A stretch of DNA of 11,771 nucleotides from an uncultured Bacilli bacterium. Lineage in GTDB: Bacteria > Bacillota_I > Bacilli_A > RF39 > UBA660. Positions 1-7,417 of the stretch are shown here, one piece after another. The stretch's first letter is position 1. Each line of letters opens with the position of its first letter. The translations under genes and the position numbers were made by a program. The notes under the pieces were generated by a model. It had not been told where the DNA came from, did not search any database, and saw only the letters and a program-made list of their open reading frames with translations. Where the stretch lies: the NCBI GenBank assembly GCA_934162555.1, contig CAKPJE010000023.1, forward strand, positions 1-11,771, written 5' to 3'.

Positions 1-624
1 CATATAAATATACTTCCTCCAAAATACTTCAAAAGCCTTTTCAGACAGAGCCGATCGCGCTATATTTTCTAACTTTCTTAAGTTTTTAGCCCCTAACATA
101 GCATATAATTTTGCTTTCGGTTCTCTAACACCATAATTATAATATAAATCACAATACTTTTCAATATCAACTGCAAGCATTAAGAATTTATCTGTTACAT
201 CCCTATCTAAACTATTATTTCTAATTGTTATTCTTTCTTCTGGTAAAGACTTTTTATTAGACCTAGTATTTAAATTAAGTTGAACAAATTTAAAATTCTT
301 TTTATATTTTTCTCCCTCTTTTATTCTTGAACCAAATACCTTAATTGCATAAAACAATGATTTTTCCATTACATAATTAAACAAACTTCTATTTACTTCT
401 ATATCAAGTGTTATATATTCATTAATAAGTAATAATAAATCCAAAGTCATACGATGTTCATTTATTTTCTCTTTTACTTGTTCCCTATCTAAAAATTTTA
501 TATCATTGACATCTGTTTCTAATATAGTTTCTAAAAAGTATTTTACAAATTCATCATATTCTGAAAATAATATTTTAAAAGCTGAATCACTAGTAAGAGG
601 AATAAATCTTTTTATTTTTTTCAT
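1..624 (-). CDS. Rpn/PDDEXK_2 family nuclease-transposase, 3' end off window
   Basis: The frame is open from the ATG at 624 to the window edge, giving 208 codons and no stop. The start is set by an AGAAAGGAAA ribosome site at 631-640 and a promoter-like pair further up. The protein begins MKKIKRFIPLTSDSAFKILF, the usual opening of the Rpn (recombination-promoting nuclease / putative transposase, PF12784-type) family. A PD-(D/E)XK core follows: F16-K17 early on, D62 in a TLDLLLL strand, then E76 and N78 in LDIEVN, where family members usually have E-x-Q. A predicted helical C-terminal half continues to the edge. Family knowledge: Rpn proteins are DNA endonucleases that promote RecA-independent recombination and occur as many scattered copies in gut Firmicutes. 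Whether this copy is active cannot be judged without its end. It is a separate unit from metG, with a terminator between them. Confidence 0.82.
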   Translation of the reverse strand, partial: MKKIKRFIPLTSDSAFKILFSEYDEFVKYFLETILETDVNDIKFLDREQVKEKINEHRMTLDLLLLINEYITLDIEVNRSLFNYVMEKSLFYAIKVFGSRIKEGEKYKKNFKFVQLNLNTRSNKKSLPEERITIRNNSLDRDVTDKFLMLAVDIEKYCDLYYNYGVREPKAKLYAMLGAKNLRKLENIARSALSEKAFEVFWRKYIYM

Positions 625-652
625 ATTATGTTTCCTTTCTTTTGTGGCTTTA

Positions 653-681
653 ATGCTAACACAAAAAGAAACAGATGTAAA
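653..681 (-). promoter_or_regulatory. Candidate sigma-A promoter of the Rpn gene
   Basis: On the minus strand TTTACA (676-681, five of six matches to TTGACA) is followed after 17 bases by TAGCAT (653-658, four of six matches to TATAAT). Transcription would start near 646, just ahead of the AGAAAGGAAA ribosome site at 631-640. Order and spacing fit, but AT-rich DNA produces such matches by chance. Confidence 0.45.
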
Positions 682-716
682 ATGGGACTTTTCGGGAATT
701 GGAGGCAAAAAAGTTT

Positions 717-748
717 AAAAAAAAGGAAATTCGCCTTAGACGAATTTC
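717..748 (-). terminator. Rho-independent terminator downstream of metG
   Basis: On the minus strand a perfect 8-bp stem, GAAATTCG (748-741) with CGAATTTC (733-726), closes a 7-base loop. After one C (725) comes a run of eight T (724-717). It lies about 90 bases past the metG stop and before the Rpn gene promoter, so it separates the two units. The 13-base string AAAAAAGGAAATT at its foot recurs at 775-787. Confidence 0.75.
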
Positions 749-808
749 ACCCTATTTTAGTGATTTTACCCTTGAAAAAAGGAAATTGCTACTTTTTTAA
801 TTTTTTAT

Positions 809-833
809 TACTTTACATAAAAAGTGTAAAGTA
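809..833. repeat. Perfect 9-bp inverted repeat just past the metG stop
   Basis: TACTTTACA (809-817) and TGTAAAGTA (825-833) form a perfect 9-bp stem with a 7-base loop, starting 4 bases after the metG stop codon. On the minus strand it is followed by an A-rich run rather than T, so it is not a standard terminator by itself. It could protect the metG mRNA 3' end against exonucleases; that role is a guess. Confidence 0.5.
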
Positions 834-837
834 TATA

Positions 838-2436
838 CTATTCTTCAATTCTTTCGAACAATAATTTCAAATCATTTATCTTTATATTACCACTTATATT
901 CTCTTCTTCCCATTTAAACTCATTAAAACCTAGCATATTCTTAATCTTATTACTAGTTTCTGGTAAAAACGGATTTATTAAATTAGCAATATTAGCAATC
1001 ATATATATACATGTATAAGTAATATCATTAAATCTGTTTATATCCTCTTTAACAGCAACCCATGGGGTTCTTTCATCATAATATTTGTTACCCAAATTAA
1101 TATAATCAAATACCTCTTCTAAAGCACTCTTTAATTCAGCTTGCTCAATTAAAGAACCTATTTTTTTATACTTTTCTTCCGTTATTTCCTTTATTCTAGA
1201 ATCAATATTACCCTCAGTTATAACACCATCAAATTTTTTATAAATAAATGACAAGTTTCTATTAACAAAATTACCTAGAACACCTACTAAAAATTTATTA
1301 TGAGATTGGATTAAATCATTCTTTGTAAAATTAACATCTTTCTTTTCAGGACCATTTGCTATCATATAATATCTAATTGTTTCAGCACCATACATATCAA
1401 CCAAATCATTAACAGTAAGTAAATTACCCTTTGATTTACTCATCTTTTCATCATTCATATTAATATATTCACCAGAAACAATATATTCAGGTAAATTATA
1501 ACCATTCTTCATTGCCATAATTAAAGCAGGATAAATCACTGTATGGAAAGGTATATTATCTTTACCATGAGCATAATAAGAAACTAAATTTGGATCCTTA
1601 ATAAATTCTTCAAAATTCATATTTTTATCTTCTAAAACCTTTTTACAAGTTGACAAATAACCCATAACAGCTTCAATCCAAACATAAATTCTCTTATCTT
1701 CATAACCAGCAATTGGAACCTCTATTCCCCATGATAACTCACGAGTTGCTGCTCTATCAATTAAACCCATTGATAAAAACTTTTTAGTTTCCCCATAAGC
1801 ATTCTTTCTCCATTTATCTTTATGATCATCAACATACTTATTTATTTCATCTTGAAAAGCTGATAATTTAAAATATAAATGCTTATTTGGTTTAGTAATA
1901 GTATTCTCTAAACAATTTTTGCACTTTTTATCTAATACCTCTTTAGCTTCTAAAGTAGTTAAACAATCATCACATTGCTCACCAGTTGCATGACCACCAC
2001 ATTTTGGACATGTACCAATTATATCTCTATCTGATAAAAAAGTATTACACTTTGGACAAAAATCTTCATCTTCTTCTTTTTCATAAATATAACCATTATC
2101 ATAAATAAGCTTAAATAATTTTTTTACTTCATCTTCATGGTATTTTTCAAAAGTACAGCCATAATAATCATAAGAGAACTCAGCTTTCATAAATGACTTT
2201 TTGAATTCTTCATGATAAAAAGATGCAATTTCTTCTGGAGTTTTATTTTCTTTTTTAGCCCTTTGAGTAATTGGTGTACCATGAGAATCAGTACCTGATA
2301 CATAAACTACATTATCACCATTACCTCTATAATATCTAGCAATAACATCCCCTGGAAGTAAAGCAGATAAATGACCAATATGGAGCAAATAATTAGCATA
2401 AGGCCATGCTCCTCCTATTAAAATGTTTCTCTTCAT
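838..2436 (-). CDS. metG: Methionine--tRNA ligase, without C-terminal tRNA-binding domain
   Basis: Charges tRNA-Met with methionine using ATP in the cytoplasm, for both initiation and elongation. The 532-residue protein has the class I signature HIGH at 19-22 and KMSKS at 331-335, with the family's GTDSHGTP at 48-55. The connective peptide carries four Cys pairs (C127/C130, C143/C146, C155/C158, C172/C175), the two-knuckle zinc arrangement of E. coli-type MetG. The anticodon-binding helical domain follows, and the chain ends at IEE-stop. The approximately 110-residue Trbp111-like C-terminal dimerisation and tRNA-binding domain found in B. subtilis-length enzymes is absent. The start is supported by AAAAGGGATG shortly upstream of the ATG. 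It is divergent from the murF-like gene and appears to be a single-gene unit with its own promoter and terminator. Confidence 0.97.
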   Translation of the reverse strand: MKRNILIGGAWPYANYLLHIGHLSALLPGDVIARYYRGNGDNVVYVSGTDSHGTPITQRAKKENKTPEEIASFYHEEFKKSFMKAEFSYDYYGCTFEKYHEDEVKKLFKLIYDNGYIYEKEEDEDFCPKCNTFLSDRDIIGTCPKCGGHATGEQCDDCLTTLEAKEVLDKKCKNCLENTITKPNKHLYFKLSAFQDEINKYVDDHKDKWRKNAYGETKKFLSMGLIDRAATRELSWGIEVPIAGYEDKRIYVWIEAVMGYLSTCKKVLEDKNMNFEEFIKDPNLVSYYAHGKDNIPFHTVIYPALIMAMKNGYNLPEYIVSGEYINMNDEKMSKSKGNLLTVNDLVDMYGAETIRYYMIANGPEKKDVNFTKNDLIQSHNKFLVGVLGNFVNRNLSFIYKKFDGVITEGNIDSRIKEITEEKYKKIGSLIEQAELKSALEEVFDYINLGNKYYDERTPWVAVKEDINRFNDITYTCIYMIANIANLINPFLPETSNKIKNMLGFNEFKWEEENISGNIKINDLKLLFERIEE

Positions 2437-2478
2437 TTAATCATCCCTTTTCTATAATTTTTTTTGGCTACGCACAAT

Positions 2479-2507
2479 ACTATATCATAAAATTAAATTT
2501 TTTTAAA
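2479..2507 (-). promoter_or_regulatory. Candidate metG promoter
   Basis: On the minus strand TTTAAA (2507-2502), a 17-base spacer, then TGA-TATAGT with the -10 hexamer at 2484-2479, including an extended -10 TG. The predicted leader is roughly 36 bases, too short for a T-box or S-box riboswitch, and none is seen. Confidence 0.55.
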
Positions 2508-2514
2508 GTATTTC

Positions 2515-2543
2515 TTCAAAAAAAAATATATATCTGCTATAAT
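2515..2543 (+). promoter_or_regulatory. Extended -10 promoter of the murF-like gene
   Basis: A perfect TATAAT at 2538-2543 is preceded by TGC (extended -10). A weak -35, TTCAAA at 2515-2520, lies 17 bases upstream. The AAGGAGG ribosome site at 2548-2554 begins only 5 bases past the -10 hexamer. A start about 7 bases downstream would therefore put the Shine-Dalgarno core at the very 5' end of the transcript, with a leader of about 12 bases. Confidence 0.6.
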
Positions 2544-2561
2544 ATTTAAGGAGGAAAATTT

Positions 2562-4145
2562 ATGTACATTTTACTATTACCATATTTTTTATATACATAT
2601 TTAAAAATAATACATGGCATGCATATGCTTCAACAAAACTTTTACAATGAAGGAAATAGATATCTTAACTGGATCATAAAAAATAAGTATAAAAGTATTA
2701 TAACTCCAGATTTACTGGGATTACTTTTGATTATATTGCCTTTATTTAATAACAATTTATTAAATTTCATAATACTATTTATATTTTATTCTATTTTATT
2801 TTTTTATAGATATGATTTAAAAAAGAAAGAACAAGTAAAAAAACCTCTTGTTTATACATTTAGAATAAAAAGATTAATTTTTACAACTATACTATTAAAT
2901 ATTATTATACTTGTTTTTAATTACAAATTAAATAATGGTTATATTTTAATTTGTTCTTTAGTTATTTTGTCTATTTTGGCTTACTATCAAGTATATATTG
3001 CTTATTTAATTAATTTACCAATTGAAAAAATAATATATAATCATTATAAAAAGAAAGCTCAAAGAAAATTAAAAGAATTAAATACTATCAATATTGGTAT
3101 TACAGGTTCTTATGGTAAAACAAGTAGTAAAAATATTTTACATGATATTTTAAGTGTTAAATATAGGACATATGCATCACCTGGAAATTTAAATACACCA
3201 CTTGGTTTAATGAGAACTATTAATAATTATTTAGATAAATTTGAAGAAGTTTTTATTGCTGAAATGTCAGTTGCTGATAAAAAATCTAATGATGTTAAAA
3301 GGTCATGTGATATTGTTAAACCAAAATATGGTATTATTACAAATATAGGGATTGCGCATTTAGAGAGTTTTAAAACTATTGAAAATATCCAAAAAGCAAA
3401 ATTTGAACTTATTGAAAACTTGCCTAAAGATGGAATTGGTGTTTTAAATGCAGATGATCCTAAACAAACTGAATATAAAATTAAAAACACTTGTAAAATT
3501 ATATGGATTGGTATTGATAATAAAGCAGATGTATGTGCAACTAATATAAAATACACTTATGAAGGAACTACATTTGATTGTATATTTAAAAAAGAAAATA
3601 AAAAAATTACTTTAAAAACTTGTCTATTTGAAAAACCAAACATTTATAATATACTGGCAGCTCTTGCAATTGCACATGAACTTGGACTTTCATATGATGA
3701 AATGGTTAAAGGTGTTTTAAATGTAAAACCAATTGAACATAGATTACAGATAAAAAAATTCCCTAATTATACAATTATCGATGATGCATATAATTCTAAT
3801 CCCGTTGGTTCTAAAATGGCTGTTGATGTTTTAAATTTAATGCCGGGCAGAAAAATAATTGTAACACCTGGTATGATAGAATTAAAAGACAAAGAATATG
3901 AAGCAAATTATGAGTTTGGCAAACAAATAAGTGAGGTTGCTGATTATACAATATTGGTTGGTAAAAAGCAAACAAAACCTATTTATGATGGTTTATTAAG
4001 TAATAATTATAACAAAAATAAAATATTTATTTTAAATGATGTTAGAGATGCTTTCCCTTTAATTGAAAAATTAAGGGATGATAAAACTTATGTTTTACTT
4101 GAAAATGATTTACCTGATTTATTTAATGAAAAAAATGTCAACTAG
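2562..4145 (+). CDS. Membrane-anchored MurF-like Mur ligase
   Basis: Probable UDP-MurNAc-tripeptide--D-Ala-D-Ala ligase, the last cytoplasmic ligation of the peptidoglycan stem peptide. The catalytic region starts with a Mur P-loop, GITGSYGKTS (179-188, K186). NIGIAHLESF (261-270) follows, with the candidate carbamylated Lys region QKAKFEL (277-283), then the MurF hallmark DDAYNSNP (407-414) and GMIELKDKEYE (437-447) in the C-terminal domain. The usual soluble N-terminal UDP-binding domain is replaced by about 160 residues with hydrophobic segments near 1-18, 51-83 (probably two spans), 104-120 and 127-150, then a basic stretch before the P-loop. Such membrane MurF variants occur in Firmicutes, but substrate specificity is not proven here. 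AAGGAGG 7 bases before the ATG fixes the start. The gene converges on murE, sharing the CTAG stop overlap. Confidence 0.85.
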   Translation: MYILLLPYFLYTYLKIIHGMHMLQQNFYNEGNRYLNWIIKNKYKSIITPDLLGLLLIILPLFNNNLLNFIILFIFYSILFFYRYDLKKKEQVKKPLVYTFRIKRLIFTTILLNIIILVFNYKLNNGYILICSLVILSILAYYQVYIAYLINLPIEKIIYNHYKKKAQRKLKELNTINIGITGSYGKTSSKNILHDILSVKYRTYASPGNLNTPLGLMRTINNYLDKFEEVFIAEMSVADKKSNDVKRSCDIVKPKYGIITNIGIAHLESFKTIENIQKAKFELIENLPKDGIGVLNADDPKQTEYKIKNTCKIIWIGIDNKADVCATNIKYTYEGTTFDCIFKKENKKITLKTCLFEKPNIYNILAALAIAHELGLSYDEMVKGVLNVKPIEHRLQIKKFPNYTIIDDAYNSNPVGSKMAVDVLNLMPGRKIIVTPGMIELKDKEYEANYEFGKQISEVADYTILVGKKQTKPIYDGLLSNNYNKNKIFILNDVRDAFPLIEKLRDDKTYVLLENDLPDLFNEKNVN

Positions 4146-4155
4146 ACATTTTTTT
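4129..4155. terminator. Shared bidirectional terminator-like hairpin spanning both stop codons
   Basis: A perfect 11-bp inverted repeat pairs A7-TGTC (4129-4139) with GACA-T7 (4145-4155) around the loop AACTA. Each strand reads hairpin then T-run, as in bidirectional terminators. The last codons and stops of both convergent genes lie inside it. The non-A/T core is only ATGTC/GACAT, so termination may be partial. Confidence 0.6.
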
Positions 4156-5593
4156 CGTTACATTTTTCCATTTGTTTTAAAACTTTTTTACATGATTCAG
4201 CATCATTTGGTCTAGCAACATTTTTACCCTTAGTTAATTGGTATTTTTCTAAACCTTTGCCTAGAATAAATACTAAATCACCTGGTTTAGCATTCATTAA
4301 GGCTTTTTTAATAGCTTCATCACGATTAACAATTAATTCATAATTGTTGTTTTTTGTTTCACTTACCATTAAATTAAGAAGCTCATTTGGATCAGAATCT
4401 CTTGCATCATCAATTGTAAAATAAGAATAATCAACAGTTTCCGTACAATAGTTAGCCATTTCAATCATTCTTCTCTCATCACGACCACCTGGTGCACCAG
4501 TTACAACAATACATCTACCACTAATATTATTTTTCATATAATTATATAAGTTTTTAAAAGCATTAGCTGTATGGGCATAATCAATCATTATATTAAAACC
4601 AAAGTTAGTTTTTATTAGTAATTGTCTTGCATCTATTGGTTTTAGGAGTGCTATATTTTTAATAATACTTTTTATATCATAACCTAAATGTTTTAAACAT
4701 AAAATCGCACTCATTAAATTATAAACATTAAATTCTCCTGATATGTGTGATATAACATGATGATGACCATATATACCATTAATATCAAATTCTAGACGAT
4801 TATATCTAACTAAAATACGACTTGCATAGATATCAGCTTCACTATCAGTAAGGGAATATGTTACATAATTAGAACAAGCTTCCATAAAATAATTTTTGTA
4901 ATTATCATCATAATTTATAATACCTATTCCGTCTTTTTTTAATTGTTTAAAACTTATAGCTTTAGCTTTTGCATAATTTTCCATTGTTTTATGAGTATCT
5001 AAATGATCTCTTGATAGATTTGTAAAGATTGAAACATCAAAATTAACACAATCTAGTTTTTTGGTTGCTAAGCGCTCCGAAGATGATTCCATAACAACAT
5101 ATTCACATCCTAGGTTTACAAATTCATTTAGAGCATTAAAAAATACATCAGGCATAGGAGTTGTATGGGGATTATCCATTTTGAATTTTTTATATTTTAT
5201 ACCATTTGTTCCTATATAGCCTACTTTTGTATAATTGTTTAATAACTGATAAATTATTTCTGCTACTGTTGTTTTTCCATCTGTACCTGTAACAGATATA
5301 ATTTTAATTTTATCAAGTGGTTTATCATAAAAATTATTTAAAGCTTCATTATATGTCATTTGGGCATCATCTACTTTTATTACGGGTACACTTGCTGTAA
5401 TATTTTCTTCTGTTACAATTGCAACTGCTCCATTTTTAATAGCTGATTCTATATAATTATTACCATCATTTGTTAAACCTTTGATTGCAAAAAATATTCC
5501 ATTTTCTTTTATATTTCTTGAGTCATCATTTAAATTATCAATTTCTAAATCTAAATTTTCTTTTAAATTAATTAATTCATTTATTTTTTTCAT
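4142..5593 (-). CDS. murE: MurE, UDP-MurNAc-dipeptide--third-residue ligase
   Basis: Adds the third amino acid (Lys or meso-DAP) to UDP-MurNAc-L-Ala-D-Glu in the cytoplasm. At 483 residues it is of usual length. Visible in order are the UDP-binding DDSR (23-26), Mur P-loop GTDGKTT (103-109), TTPMP (144-148), SRDHLDTH (194-201), AKAK (208-211) with the candidate carbamylated Lys, IDYAHT (337-342), GAPGGRDERR (366-375) and GKGLE. The E-V-S-S-H motif reads ESSSE (169-173), with Glu for His. The side-chain selection loop reads DDAR (395-398), where DAP-adding enzymes have DNPR and S. aureus Lys-adding MurE has DNPA. The retained Arg leans to DAP, but the motif is off-type and specificity is open. 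The gene is last in the operon, starting 2 bases after the asnB stop with its ribosome site inside asnB. Confidence 0.93.
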   Translation of the reverse strand: MKKINELINLKENLDLEIDNLNDDSRNIKENGIFFAIKGLTNDGNNYIESAIKNGAVAIVTEENITASVPVIKVDDAQMTYNEALNNFYDKPLDKIKIISVTGTDGKTTVAEIIYQLLNNYTKVGYIGTNGIKYKKFKMDNPHTTPMPDVFFNALNEFVNLGCEYVVMESSSERLATKKLDCVNFDVSIFTNLSRDHLDTHKTMENYAKAKAISFKQLKKDGIGIINYDDNYKNYFMEACSNYVTYSLTDSEADIYASRILVRYNRLEFDINGIYGHHHVISHISGEFNVYNLMSAILCLKHLGYDIKSIIKNIALLKPIDARQLLIKTNFGFNIMIDYAHTANAFKNLYNYMKNNISGRCIVVTGAPGGRDERRMIEMANYCTETVDYSYFTIDDARDSDPNELLNLMVSETKNNNYELIVNRDEAIKKALMNAKPGDLVFILGKGLEKYQLTKGKNVARPNDAESCKKVLKQMEKCNEKNV

Positions 5594-5595
5594 TT

Positions 5596-7413
5596 TTACC
5601 TCCCAAAATAGATGTCATACCATACTAGAAATGAATAAATTGTATATATTTTTCTAGCATTATTTTTATTTTTATAGTAATGGTCATCTAATAATTTATT
5701 AATTCTTTTTTTATTAAAAAACTCATTTACATATTCTTTATTAAATTCTTTTTTAATAATTTGATAATACTTTTCTTCTTTTAACCAATTTTTAAAGGGG
5801 ACTAAAAAACCTATTTTTTGTCTTGTACTCCATTTTTCTGGCAATATTTTTTCAGTTGCTTTTCTAAATGCATATTTAGTTGTATTACCATTCAATATAT
5901 ATTTTACACCAATATGAGTACTAAAAGCAAATATTTTTTTATCTAAATAAGGAACTCTTAGTTCTAATGATGATGCCATTGACATTTTGTCGGCTTTTAA
6001 GAGAATATCAGATGGTAACCAAAGATGCATGTCTAAGTACATTTTTTTTATGATGTCATCTTTATTTTTTACTTGACTAAATATATTTTGAGTTATTTGT
6101 TTGTAGTTTTCTTTGGTTTGATATTTTTTATTTAATATTTTATTTGCTTCTTTATCATCCATGATAAAAGCCTGGCCAATATAGTAATCTTCTAGTTTTG
6201 ATCCACCTTGTATTAAGAAGTGTTTACCTTTAAAGTTAGGTAAGTTCAAAACAATTTTTTTAATTATGTTTCTGATAATAAATGGGATTTTACGATATAT
6301 TTTGTATTTATAGTCTTCATTATACCAGTGATAACCACCAAATAATTCATCGGCTCCTTCTCCTGATAGTACGACTTTAACTTCTTTTGATGCTAGTTTT
6401 GCTAGATAATATAGTGGTACTGCTGATAAATTGGCATGGGGTTCATCTGAATAATATTGAACTTTGGGTATGGCTTTAAAAAACATATCTGGCGTGATTA
6501 ATTGATTTTTATTTTGAATATTTAGTATTTTAGAAAATTTTTGAGCTTCTTTTATTTCATTGAAGCCATTTTCTTTAAATCCGACTGTATAGGTGTTTTT
6601 AATTTTTGAGAGTGCGACTAGGTAACTTGAATCAATACCACTTGATAGAAACGCTCCTAGTTTAACATCACTTATTTGGTGGTATTTTATACTTTCTTTT
6701 GTTAGTTTATTTATATTGTCAATAATATTTTTTAAATTATTATTGTCGTTTTGATAACTAAAATTAAAATATTTATATTTTTTAAAAGTGTTTTTTTCAT
6801 ATATAAAATAATGACCTGGTAATAATTTATAGGTGTTTTTAAAAAATGTTTCTTCTATTGGTGAATATTGAAATGTTAAATAATTTTTGAGAACTTTTTT
6901 ATTTAATTCTTTATTAAAATTTTTGTTTTTTAGAAAGCTTTTTATTTCTGATCCAAAAATAAAATCTTTATTTTTGAGGTAATAATAAAATGGTTTTATG
7001 CCAAATATGTCTCTTGCTCCAAATAGTTTTTTATTTTTTTTATCATATATTATGAAAGCAAACATTCCTCTTAATTTATTTAAAATATTTGGTCCATATT
7101 CTATAAATCCGTTTAATAATACTTCGGTATCAGTTTTGGTTTTAAACTTATGGCCAAGTTTTAAAAGTTCTTTTTTTAATTCTAGATAGTTATATATTTC
7201 TCCATTAAAGCATATAATATAATTCTTGTCATAACTATATAGAGGTTGGTTTCCATTTTTTATGTCTATTATTGCGAGTCTTCTAAAGCCAAGAGCGATG
7301 AAATCATCTATATAAAAGTCTTCACTATCGGGTCCACGATGTTTAATTGTATCGGTCATTTTTTTGATTGTTTTTTTATTTGGTTTATTTATATAGCCTG
7401 TAAATCCACACAT
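5596..7413 (-). CDS. asnB: Asparagine-synthase family glutamine amidotransferase, probable peptidoglycan amidase
   Basis: Class II (Ntn) glutaminase plus ATP-dependent synthetase: glutamine ammonia is passed to an adenylated carboxylate. The 605-residue protein starts MCGFTG with the nucleophile C2. It has HRGPDS (25-30), NGEIYN (70-75), the pyrophosphatase loop SSGIDSS (257-263) and GEGADELFGGY (351-361); all catalytic elements look intact. The sequence alone would read as asparagine synthetase. Context suggests cell-wall amidation instead: it lies between an ATP-grasp ligase and murE, with gaps of 4 and 2 bases. Known relatives with that role are LtsA of Corynebacterium and AsnB1 of Lactobacillus plantarum (meso-DAP) and AsnH of Lactococcus lactis (D-Asp cross-bridge). 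The ribosome site GGTGAT (7417-7422) overlaps the upstream gene's TGA. Family is certain; the substrate is inferred from neighbours. Confidence 0.88.
   Translation of the reverse strand: MCGFTGYINKPNKKTIKKMTDTIKHRGPDSEDFYIDDFIALGFRRLAIIDIKNGNQPLYSYDKNYIICFNGEIYNYLELKKELLKLGHKFKTKTDTEVLLNGFIEYGPNILNKLRGMFAFIIYDKKNKKLFGARDIFGIKPFYYYLKNKDFIFGSEIKSFLKNKNFNKELNKKVLKNYLTFQYSPIEETFFKNTYKLLPGHYFIYEKNTFKKYKYFNFSYQNDNNNLKNIIDNINKLTKESIKYHQISDVKLGAFLSSGIDSSYLVALSKIKNTYTVGFKENGFNEIKEAQKFSKILNIQNKNQLITPDMFFKAIPKVQYYSDEPHANLSAVPLYYLAKLASKEVKVVLSGEGADELFGGYHWYNEDYKYKIYRKIPFIIRNIIKKIVLNLPNFKGKHFLIQGGSKLEDYYIGQAFIMDDKEANKILNKKYQTKENYKQITQNIFSQVKNKDDIIKKMYLDMHLWLPSDILLKADKMSMASSLELRVPYLDKKIFAFSTHIGVKYILNGNTTKYAFRKATEKILPEKWSTRQKIGFLVPFKNWLKEEKYYQIIKKEFNKEYVNEFFNKKRINKLLDDHYYKNKNNARKIYTIYSFLVWYDIYFGR
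5598..5604 (-). promoter_or_regulatory. murE ribosome binding site inside the end of asnB
   Basis: GGGAGGT on the minus strand forms the last two sense codons (Gly-Arg) of asnB and the first base of its TAA. The murE ATG follows after four further T/A bases. The overlap fixes the murE start and implies translational coupling of the two genes. Confidence 0.75.
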
Positions 7414-7417
7414 ATTA

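Noticed and set aside
719..787. 13-base direct repeat AAAAAAGGAAATT at 719-731 and 775-787 as a mobile element footprint
   Set aside because: Low-complexity sequence; only one copy is part of a hairpin, and no inverted ends or target duplication are visible.
809..833. Inverted repeat as the metG terminator
   Set aside because: No T-run follows on the metG strand; the hairpin at 726-748 with eight T is the better terminator.
506..864. Short plus-strand open frames opposite the Rpn gene and metG 3' region
   Set aside because: No ribosome site, no family resemblance; they lie opposite a better minus-strand gene or in the terminator region.
2437..2561. T-box or SAM riboswitch ahead of metG
   Set aside because: The whole divergent gap is 125 bases and the predicted metG leader is about 36 bases, with no T-box or S-box elements.
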